From assembly GCA_002392705.1 (NCBI GenBank), contig DGHP01000163.1, forward strand, positions 1 to 9,870: 9,870 nucleotides of DNA. The letters run 5' to 3'. This document shows positions 1 to 5,557 of the stretch, in pieces. The notes under the pieces were generated by a model. The model was given only the letters and a program-made list of their open reading frames with translations, was not told the DNA's origin and did no database searches. The stretch comes from Lachnospiraceae bacterium UBA3845. GTDB lineage: Bacteria > Bacillota > Clostridia > Lachnospirales > Lachnospiraceae. Each line of letters starts with the position of its first letter. The first letter of the stretch is position 1. A program made the position numbers and the translations under genes.

Positions 1-1004
1 CGGAAAGCGAACCTGTCGTACCGGAAAACACGGACGAGATCGTGGTCGTAATGGGCAGGCACGCGCTTGGCAGAAAAGTCCGGGCAGTCTGCCAGCGTTT
101 TGACCCGGAGCGGCTGAAGGCGATCGGGTATGAGGACGCCTCGGCTGCTGTCACAGAGCAGATGCTGCGGAAGGTCGCGGAAGAATTCTATATCCGTCCG
201 CTGACTGATCAGTTCCCGAAGGCAAAGATCCGATATGTGGAGAGCGATCCCTGCTCTTCCGGATTCGATCAGGATGTGAAGAAAATCAGCCTGGTTCTGA
301 TGGCATCCGGTTTCAGCCTAAGATACGGGGGCAACAAGCTTCTGGAGGAGCGCGGAGGGAAGAAACTCTACCGCCATGCGCTGGATCATATACTGGAAGC
401 AGTGCTGCCGGAGCTTTGTGATGCGGACGGAGACTCCTCGCATATCTGCAGATCCCGGACGGAAGGAGCAGAGCAGTGTGATGCGGACGGACCGGGGCTG
501 TATGATTCAGGCAGAGAGGTTCAGATCCTGGTTGTCACGCAGTATGAGGAGATATGGGAAGAGGTCTGCCGCCTTTCCGGGCAGCTGGAGAAGCAGATGA
601 AATCCGGGAAGCAAAGAGTCAGCCTGCAGGCGGTCCGGAATGCATATGCCGCGGAGGGAATATCCGCTTCGATCCGGCTGGGTACGAAAAAGGCCATGGC
701 TTCCGGGTCCGGCGCGGCTGTATTTTTCGCTGCCGATATGCCCGCCCTGCCGCCGGCGGAGATCCGGCTGTTTCTGAGGCAGTTTCTCGGAAGCGGCAGA
801 AGCTTTGCCTGCATGGAGAGCATGCCGGGGCATATTCCGACCAATCCCGGAGCCTTCCGCCTGACGGAGGACAGCTGCGGGAAGCTGATGAAGCTGGCCG
901 GAGACCATGGGGCGATGAAAATCATTAAAGCCGCTCCCTGGGACGCGTATTATTATCAGATCGGGGAAGAAGACGTCAGAGACATTGATGAAAGGGAAGG
1001 ATAA
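1..1004 (+). CDS. YqeC-YgfJ/MocA fusion protein, 5'-truncated (selenium-molybdenum cofactor accessory)
   Basis: The reading frame is open from base 3 with no stop, so the gene starts outside the window; the GTG at 42 is an internal valine, not a convincing start. 333 residues are visible. The first ~95 resemble the C-terminal part of YqeC, a putative accessory protein of selenium-dependent molybdenum hydroxylases (VVVMGRHALG, then VCQRFDPERL). From about base 291 a second domain begins with LVLMASGFSLRYGGNKLL, the nucleotide-binding signature of YgfJ/MocA-type molybdenum cofactor cytidylyltransferases. It continues with ADMPAL (the metal-binding Asp region), NPGAF, GDHGAMKII and a terminal DID. 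This domain would attach a nucleotide to molybdopterin for the xanthine dehydrogenase encoded downstream. Its first helix is followed by an unusual insert of about 32 residues with a repeated CDADG motif. The two domains are separate proteins in E. coli (YqeC, YgfJ). The YgfJ call is firm; the YqeC call rests on a partial domain. Confidence 0.8.
   Translation, partial: ESEPVVPENTDEIVVVMGRHALGRKVRAVCQRFDPERLKAIGYEDASAAVTEQMLRKVAEEFYIRPLTDQFPKAKIRYVESDPCSSGFDQDVKKISLVLMASGFSLRYGGNKLLEERGGKKLYRHALDHILEAVLPELCDADGDSSHICRSRTEGAEQCDADGPGLYDSGREVQILVVTQYEEIWEEVCRLSGQLEKQMKSGKQRVSLQAVRNAYAAEGISASIRLGTKKAMASGSGAAVFFAADMPALPPAEIRLFLRQFLGSGRSFACMESMPGHIPTNPGAFRLTEDSCGKLMKLAGDHGAMKIIKAAPWDAYYYQIGEEDVRDIDEREG
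417..491 (+). repeat. 15-bp direct repeat inside the mocA domain, 60-bp period
   Basis: TGTGATGCGGACGGA occurs at 417-431 and 477-491, exactly 60 bp apart. Both copies are in frame and encode CDADG 20 residues apart. The bases between the copies are only weakly alike, so this is either an old in-frame 60-bp duplication that has diverged or a short conserved motif that was copied. It lies in the insert between VLPEL and REVQILVVT. Confidence 0.75.
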
Positions 1005-1037
1005 AAACGGGAGCCTTTTTGAGAAGGCTCCCGTTTT
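1004..1037. terminator. Bidirectional intrinsic terminator between convergent genes
   Basis: AAAACGGGAGCCTT (1004-1017) pairs perfectly with AAGGCTCCCGTTTT (1024-1037) around the 6-base loop TTTGAG. The GC-rich core is flanked by an A-run on the left and a T-run on the right, so each strand gives a stem followed by U residues. It overlaps the TAA of the mocA-type gene (1002-1004) and lies 17 bp past the end of the adenine deaminase gene on the other strand, so it fits termination of both. Confidence 0.88.
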
Positions 1038-1053
1038 CCGGCTCTGAGGCTGT

Positions 1054-2796
1054 TTATACTTCAACAGTTGTGAATTCGAACTTCTCTACATCGAAGAGGC
1101 CGCGCCCCGTCACTTTAAGCTTCGGAATAACGATCAGGGACATGAAACACAGGGTCATGACCGGTTCAATCTCCGGATTGACTCCGAGCCGTTCAAAGGC
1201 GGTATCGTGCAGAATCTGCAGCCTCTCGGCAATTTCTTCTCCGCTGAGGTCGCTCATGAGGCCGGCGATCGGCAGCGGCAGGGAGGCGATTACTTCCCCG
1301 TTTTCCACAAGAACGAATCCGCCCTCCTGTTCGATCAGGGCATGGATCGCCGCGTACATCTCATCGTTGCTCACACCGACACAGATGATATTGTGAGAGT
1401 CATGCGCCACGGAAAGAGCGACGGCGCCGCGCTTGATGCCGTAATTTTTCAGCAGTCCCAGGCCGATTCTTCCGGTGTTGTGATGACGCTCCAGAACCGC
1501 GATCTTGGCCAGGTCATCTTCCTGGCGGTAAATATAGTCGCCATCCGGATCCAGCTGCACCTGAACATGCGCTTCCTCCGTCGTGACACCTCCCGGAACG
1601 ATCTCGATCGCCTTGACGAGGCTGCTCTTAAGATGCATCTTCAGATCGTCTTTCGTAAATGCCTTGACATGCATGGAGCCGCGCACGGGGTAGATATCCG
1701 TCTTGGTAAATGGAAGCAGGTAGCGGCCGTTCTCCGCCACAGGATTTCCTTCTATGAAGACCTTGCAGGCGCGGAATTCTTCCAGATTGTTGAACAGGAC
1801 GATGTCAGCGCGTTTGCCGGGAGCCAGGCCGCCCCTGTCTTCGAGCTTGTAGCATTCTGCCGTGTTCAGCGTCGCCATGCAGACTGCCATGACGGGATCG
1901 ATGCCTGCCTTCACCAGTTTTCTCAGGTGACTGTCGATATGGCCTTCCCTGAAAATGGTCTCCGGCTGCCGGTCATCCGAGCACAGAAGGCAGCGCCTGT
2001 AGTTGTAGGGAGTGATGCCGGGGATCAGACGTTCCAGGTCATGGCAGGCGCTTCCGTCCCTCAGCTGCACATACATGCCCTTCTCCAGCCGTTCTTCCAT
2101 CTCTGCTATACAGGTGCATTCATGATCCGTCTTTACGCCCGCGGAGATATAGGCGTTCAGGGCCGCCCCGCTGAAGCCGGGGCTGTGGCCGTCGATGACT
2201 TTGTGCATGTTCAGGGCGACCTGAAGCTTGCTTAAGGCATCTTCATCTCCGCTTAGAATTCCGGGCACATTCATGAATTCGCCGAGCCCCGGGACGTGGC
2301 GGTCTGCCATGGGCCACTGCATGTCAAATGCATTTAAGATCGCGCCGGAGTCCTCGAAGGGTGTCGCAGGTACGCAGCTCGGAATCATGTAGCGGACGCT
2401 GAGCTCGGTGCGTTCCGCGGCCCGGATCATATAGTTGAACCCTTCCAGGCCGTACACATTGACAATCTCGTGAGGATCCGCGATGACGGTCGTCGTTCCG
2501 CAGGGGACGACCATGCGGCCGAATTCTTCGGGAGAGGTATAGCTTGATTCAATATGAATATGCGCGTCGATGAGCCCGGGTGCCGCGTACAGGCCCTGTG
2601 CGTCGACTTCCTGCTGGCCTCTGTAGTCATCACCGAATCCGGCGATTATTCCTTCCGTGACCGCGATTGAACCCGGGTAAACCTTGCCGGTATATACATC
2701 TACTATCTTACAGTTGTAAATCACGAGATCCGCAGGAATCCGGTGCATGGCTGTATCGATCAGACGGCGGAGCGTCCGTTTTTCCATATGTTCCAT
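1054..2796 (-). CDS. ade: Adenine deaminase
   Basis: A 580-residue amidohydrolase that deaminates adenine to hypoxanthine and ammonia in the cytoplasm (EC 3.5.4.2). The length matches the AdeC/YicP family. The metal-site motif is DAHIHIESS (His79, His81), followed by ADPHE (108-110), DGHSPG (His204), TDHE (His225) and SDDR (Asp274). The C-terminal domain typical of this family is present to the end. An in-frame TTG at 2838 would add 14 residues, but ATG at 2796 is chosen because GGGGAGGAGG lies just upstream of it. The gene is transcribed away from the hyuA-xdh operon and converges on the mocA-type gene. Its product, hypoxanthine, is a natural substrate for the XdhABC enzyme nearby, so it probably feeds adenine into the same pathway. 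The family is metal-dependent (Fe/Mn). The gene looks intact and ordinary. Confidence 0.96.
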   Translation of the reverse strand: MEHMEKRTLRRLIDTAMHRIPADLVIYNCKIVDVYTGKVYPGSIAVTEGIIAGFGDDYRGQQEVDAQGLYAAPGLIDAHIHIESSYTSPEEFGRMVVPCGTTTVIADPHEIVNVYGLEGFNYMIRAAERTELSVRYMIPSCVPATPFEDSGAILNAFDMQWPMADRHVPGLGEFMNVPGILSGDEDALSKLQVALNMHKVIDGHSPGFSGAALNAYISAGVKTDHECTCIAEMEERLEKGMYVQLRDGSACHDLERLIPGITPYNYRRCLLCSDDRQPETIFREGHIDSHLRKLVKAGIDPVMAVCMATLNTAECYKLEDRGGLAPGKRADIVLFNNLEEFRACKVFIEGNPVAENGRYLLPFTKTDIYPVRGSMHVKAFTKDDLKMHLKSSLVKAIEIVPGGVTTEEAHVQVQLDPDGDYIYRQEDDLAKIAVLERHHNTGRIGLGLLKNYGIKRGAVALSVAHDSHNIICVGVSNDEMYAAIHALIEQEGGFVLVENGEVIASLPLPIAGLMSDLSGEEIAERLQILHDTAFERLGVNPEIEPVMTLCFMSLIVIPKLKVTGRGLFDVEKFEFTTVEV

Positions 2797-2800
2797 GAGC

Positions 2801-2812
2801 TTCCTCCTCCCC
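2801..2812 (-). promoter_or_regulatory. Ribosome binding site of ade
   Basis: Read on the - strand, GGGGAGGAGGAA ends 4 bases before ATG at 2796. A strong match to the anti-Shine-Dalgarno sequence at this point favours the 580-residue start over the upstream TTG at 2838, which would place this purine-rich stretch inside the coding region. Confidence 0.8.
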
Positions 2813-2929
2813 AAACATAGTTTTGTACCATGACTCAATACTCCGGATGACTATTTTGCAGCCACGTCTGCAGAAAGCGCAGCCATGGGCAAAATATGTC
2901 TCCTTCCTGAAACGAAGTCTGTTATTAAA

Positions 2930-2944
2930 AATTGTACTACAATT
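2930..2944. promoter_or_regulatory. Odd-centred palindrome, possible operator
   Basis: AATTGTACTACAATT has 7-bp arms (AATTGTA / TACAATT) around a single central C. It overlaps the candidate -10 box of the ade promoter and lies 26 bp upstream of a candidate + strand -10 box. The size and symmetry fit a dimeric repressor site. No regulator gene is in the window to pair with it. Confidence 0.45.
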
Positions 2945-2959
2945 CGTCTGAACACGCAA
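2931..2959 (-). promoter_or_regulatory. Candidate sigma-A promoter for ade
   Basis: On the - strand, TTGCGT (2959-2954) and TACAAT (2936-2931) are 17 bp apart, a good -35/-10 pair with optimal spacing. Transcription would start near 2924 and leave a leader of roughly 130 bases before the ade ATG. The -10 box lies inside the 15-bp palindrome at 2930-2944, where a bound repressor would block it. Seen by eye only. Confidence 0.5.
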
Positions 2960-2967
2960 TTCAATTC

Positions 2968-2976
2968 TGATAAAAT
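2968..2976 (+). promoter_or_regulatory. Candidate extended -10 promoter, rightward
   Basis: TGATAAAAT is a TGn-type extended -10 (TG, one base, TAAAAT). The -35 region about 17-18 bp upstream (TCTGAA/CTGAAC) is weak, as is allowed for extended -10 promoters. It could drive the hyuA-yqeB-xdhABC operon with a leader of nearly 190 bases. It competes with the candidate at 3020-3048. Confidence 0.35.
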
Positions 2977-2986
2977 GCATAAAAAC

Positions 2987-3001
2987 GCTTATTTGATAAG
3001 C
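2987..3001. promoter_or_regulatory. Second odd-centred palindrome
   Basis: GCTTAT (2987-2992) and ATAAGC (2996-3001) form a perfect 6-bp inverted repeat around TTG. It has the same overall length (15 bp) as the palindrome at 2930-2944 but a different sequence. It lies between the two candidate rightward promoters and could be an operator or a small RNA hairpin in the leader. Confidence 0.4.
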
Positions 3002-3019
3002 CTGCTTTTGGCGCTTTTG

Positions 3020-3048
3020 TTGCAAAGATCCGGCGCAGGTGCTAAACT
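3020..3048 (+). promoter_or_regulatory. Candidate sigma-A promoter for the hyuA-xdh operon
   Basis: TTGCAA (3020-3025) and TAAACT (3043-3048) are separated by 17 bp. Transcription would begin near 3055, giving a leader of about 117 bases that contains both copies of the 23-bp direct repeat before the hyuA start at 3172. Confidence 0.45.
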
Positions 3049-3077
3049 GAATACAGCAGTGTGCGCTGAAAACATCT

Positions 3078-3136
3078 GCTTCGGCGCCTTTTATCACAGC
3101 CGTGAATCGCAACGCTTCGGCGCCTCTTGTCACAGC
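3078..3136 (+). repeat. Pair of 23-bp direct repeats in the hyuA leader
   Basis: GCTTCGGCGCCT, then a variable TTTA or CTTG, then TCACAGC, occurs at 3078-3100 and 3114-3136. The copies differ at 2 of 23 positions and are 36 bp apart start to start. Each contains a GGCGCC palindrome. A weaker relative (GCTTTTGGCGCTTTT) lies at 3004-3018. They sit between the nearest candidate promoter and the hyuA start, so they could be paired protein sites or a leader RNA element. No known riboswitch consensus was recognised. Confidence 0.7.
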
Positions 3137-3159
3137 TTTGCAGATGAAAAACTTCCTGC

Positions 3160-3167
3160 GAGGTGAT
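3160..3167 (+). promoter_or_regulatory. Ribosome binding site of hyuA
   Basis: GAGGTGAT is a strong Shine-Dalgarno match. The core GAGGTG (3160-3165) is 6 bases before ATG at 3172. The in-frame GTG at 3163 and ATG at 3166 overlap this site, so the start at 3172 is preferred. Confidence 0.75.
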
Positions 3168-3171
3168 GCGT

Positions 3172-4545
3172 ATGAAACTGATCAGAAACGGGATTCTGGT
3201 GTATCCGGAAAAGAGCCTGAAAGCAGACCTTCTGACTGACGGGGAAAAGATCTGCAGAATTGCCCCGTACATTGAAGCGCCGGAAGGCTGCGAGCTTATA
3301 GACGCCGGGGGCAAGCTGGTATTTCCCGGCTTTATCGACGCACATACCCATTTTGACCTGCATGTTGCCGGGACGGTTACAATCGATGATTTCGCCTCAG
3401 GGACGATGGCGGAAGCGGCAGGGGGAACGACCAGCATTATCGATTTCGCGACTGCCTACCCGGGAGAGAGCCTGAACGAAGGACTTGACAACTGGTTCCG
3501 CAAGGCCGAAGCCGGCTGCAGCTGTGATTACGGTTTCCACCAGACCATCACGGACTGGAACGGGGAGATCAGCGAAGAGATCCGGGACATGATTGAGAGG
3601 GGCGTGACAACCTTCAAGATCTATATGACCTATGATACTCAGGTAGATGACTGCACGATCCTGAAGGTTCTTAAACGGCTGAAGGAAGTCGGCGCGACGA
3701 CCGGCTGCCACTGCGAGAACAGCGGGATGATCGATGCCCTTCGGGAAGAATACGCTTCGGACGGGCGCATCCGCAGGGTCAGTTCTCATTACCTGACGCG
3801 GCCCGCGGCAGCGGAGGCGGAGGCCATCGGCCGCTACTGCCACCTTGCGGAGGTGGCGGATGAGCCGGTGATTGACGTTCACCTGACCTGCCTTGAGGGC
3901 CTGGAGGAGATCCGGGCTGCCAGGAAGCGGGGCCAGAAGGTCTATGCGGAGACCTGCCCGCAGTACCTTGTGATGGATGACAGCCTCTATGAGAAGCCGC
4001 ATTTCGAGAGCGCGAAGTACGTCTGCGCTCCTCCGCTTCGGAAAAAAGAAGACCAGGAGGCGCTCTGGAAGGCCATCGCGGACGGCGAGATCCAGACAGT
4101 CAGCACGGATCACTGCTCCTTTACGATGGAGCAGAAGGAACTGGGCTACGAGGATTTCCGGAAGATACCCGGAGGGATGCCCGGCGCGGAGACCAGGGCT
4201 GCTGTGCTGTATTCCGAGGGGGTTGCGAAGGGCCGCATCACAAAGGAGAAGATGTGCGAGGTTCTTGCGGAGAATCCCGCAAGGCTCTATGGCCTTTACC
4301 CGCGGAAGGGAGTTCTCGCGGAGGGATCTGACGCGGATCTTGTGATCCTTGATCCTGCCGGAAAAAAGACGGTGACCGTATCGGAACAGGTATCAAAATG
4401 TGATTACGCCCCTCTTGAGGGGATGGAGCTGACAGGAACGATCGAAGCGGTATTCCTGCGCGGGGAGAAAGTGGCTGAGAACGGCCGGGTGATTCTGGAA
4501 AACCGCGGGCAGTACCTGAAGAGAGATCTGCCTGAGTTTTTCTGA
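3172..4545 (+). CDS. hyuA: Dihydropyrimidinase/hydantoinase-family cyclic amidohydrolase
   Basis: A 457-residue enzyme of the D-hydantoinase/dihydropyrimidinase group, which opens five- or six-membered cyclic amide rings in the cytoplasm. Metal ligands expected for a binuclear centre are all visible: DAHTH (His58, His60), the carboxylated-lysine motif TTFKIYMTYD (Lys149, with the substrate-contact Tyr nearby), CHCEN (His180), DVHLT (His237) and STDHC (Asp313). Length and C-terminal layout (ADLVILDP, DYAPLEGMELTG) resemble E. coli HyuA (YgeZ, about 460 residues), which lies in the same gene neighbourhood as xdhA, yqeB and ygfJ. It is the first gene of the rightward operon, 55 bp before yqeB. 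That context suggests a step in purine or related ring breakdown rather than pyrimidine salvage, but the true substrate is unknown. Allantoinase is a possible alternative; the HyuA resemblance and neighbours make it less likely. Confidence 0.88.
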   Translation: MKLIRNGILVYPEKSLKADLLTDGEKICRIAPYIEAPEGCELIDAGGKLVFPGFIDAHTHFDLHVAGTVTIDDFASGTMAEAAGGTTSIIDFATAYPGESLNEGLDNWFRKAEAGCSCDYGFHQTITDWNGEISEEIRDMIERGVTTFKIYMTYDTQVDDCTILKVLKRLKEVGATTGCHCENSGMIDALREEYASDGRIRRVSSHYLTRPAAAEAEAIGRYCHLAEVADEPVIDVHLTCLEGLEEIRAARKRGQKVYAETCPQYLVMDDSLYEKPHFESAKYVCAPPLRKKEDQEALWKAIADGEIQTVSTDHCSFTMEQKELGYEDFRKIPGGMPGAETRAAVLYSEGVAKGRITKEKMCEVLAENPARLYGLYPRKGVLAEGSDADLVILDPAGKKTVTVSEQVSKCDYAPLEGMELTGTIEAVFLRGEKVAENGRVILENRGQYLKRDLPEFF

Positions 4546-4585
4546 AACGGTTCGAATATCAGCTGAAATCCGGAGAGAAGACGAC

Positions 4586-4592
4586 GGGAGGG
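4586..4592 (+). promoter_or_regulatory. Ribosome binding site supporting a TTG start for yqeB
   Basis: GGGAGGG lies 8 bases before TTG at 4601. No suitable ATG or GTG is nearby, and the conserved N-terminal beta strand (QLVIVRGGGD) begins only five codons later, so this site supports TTG as the start codon. Confidence 0.7.
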
Positions 4593-4600
4593 ATAGAAGA

Positions 4601-5512
4601 TTGATTACAGACCAGCTGGTGATTGTCCGCGGCGGCGGAGATATAGCAACAGGCGTAGTGCAGGCACTGCGGCACGCGGGATTCCCGGTGCTGATCCTGG
4701 AATCGGACAGGCCGAGCGCGATCCGGAGGACGGTGGCCCTGTCCGAGGCCGTCTATGAGGGCAGTGCCAGCGTGGAGGATATCACGGTCCATTTCGCACA
4801 GAACCTGGACCAGGCGGGGTATCTGCTGTTTTCGGAAGGGATCGCCATGATGGCGGATCCGGAAGGCCGTGTGATCCGGGATATTATAGATACAGAAGAG
4901 AAATACAGTTACTGGGATACAGGCCTGACGACTCTGGAGGGCGGAGGCCGCCATCTTTTCCTGACTGCCGTGGTGGATGCGGTTCTGGCTAAGAAGAATC
5001 TCGGGACGAAGATTGACATGGCGCCCTGGGTCATTGCCCTGGGCCCCGGTTTTACGGCGGGGGAGGACTGCAGCGCGGTCATCGAGACCATGCGCGGGCA
5101 CAGTCTCGGACGCTGTATCACAGAAGGCAGGGCTGCGGAGAATACTGGGATTCCCGGACTGATCGAGGGGCATGGCGCGGACAGGGTGATGCACAGCCCG
5201 GCGGCGGGAATTTTCCGCTGCCGCGCGCAGATTTCCGACCTTGTTGAGGAAGGCCAGCTGATCGCCGAAGTCGAGAATCCGGAAGACGGGAGCCTTGAGC
5301 CGGTGACCGCCAGCCTGACAGGCGTGCTGAGAGGCCTGATCCGGGAAGGTTATGAGGTATTTAAAGGGATGAAGATCGCGGATATTGACCCGCGCGCCTC
5401 CCAGAAAGAGAACTGTTTTACGATTTCTGACAAGGCGCGCTGCATCGGCGGCGCGGTTGTCACATATCTTGTCGGCTGCGCGGCCAGAAGAGCTGTGGAT
5501 GAGACAGACTGA
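4601..5512 (+). CDS. yqeB: Selenium-dependent molybdenum hydroxylase maturation protein, YqeB (EF2563) family
   Basis: A 303-residue protein of the YqeB/EF2563 family, found almost only beside selenium-dependent molybdenum hydroxylases and thought to help install the labile selenium on the molybdenum cofactor; the exact reaction is not established. Visible hallmarks are a glycine-rich RGGGDIATG (10-18), the AIRRTVALSEAVYEG segment (40-54), ALGPGFTAGEDC (146-157) followed by VIETMRGHSLG (160-170), and NTGIPG (181-186). The C-terminal part (from about 195) has the look of a small beta-barrel (HSPAAGIF, then VEEGQLIAEVE). It starts with TTG and is 45 bp before xdhA. It is much shorter than E. 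coli YqeB (roughly 540 residues) but in the size range of the Firmicute proteins. Its place directly upstream of xdhA is the main evidence that this dehydrogenase is the selenium-dependent type. Confidence 0.92.
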   Translation: MITDQLVIVRGGGDIATGVVQALRHAGFPVLILESDRPSAIRRTVALSEAVYEGSASVEDITVHFAQNLDQAGYLLFSEGIAMMADPEGRVIRDIIDTEEKYSYWDTGLTTLEGGGRHLFLTAVVDAVLAKKNLGTKIDMAPWVIALGPGFTAGEDCSAVIETMRGHSLGRCITEGRAAENTGIPGLIEGHGADRVMHSPAAGIFRCRAQISDLVEEGQLIAEVENPEDGSLEPVTASLTGVLRGLIREGYEVFKGMKIADIDPRASQKENCFTISDKARCIGGAVVTYLVGCAARRAVDETD

Positions 5513-5557
5513 GCCGGCATTCCGGTATTTTGTTTTGGCAGGAGGTGAACATACTCT

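Noticed and set aside
42..44. GTG at 42 as the start of the first gene
   Set aside because: The same frame is open to the left edge and the residues before it (PVVPENTDEI) continue the YqeC-like sequence. No ribosome site precedes it.
1207..2235. 342-codon + strand frame opposite ade
   Set aside because: It is antisense to a clear adenine deaminase and has no domain of its own.
2708..3133. 141-codon - strand frame covering the divergent control region
   Set aside because: It overlaps the ade 5' end and the promoter/palindrome region and has no recognisable family. The strong ribosome site at 2801-2812 marks the real ade start.
2900..3171. Guanine/adenine-type purine riboswitch in the divergent region
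   Set aside because: The conserved loop and core sequences of the purine riboswitch (TATA-flanked P1, paired GG/CC loops) were not found by eye on either strand.
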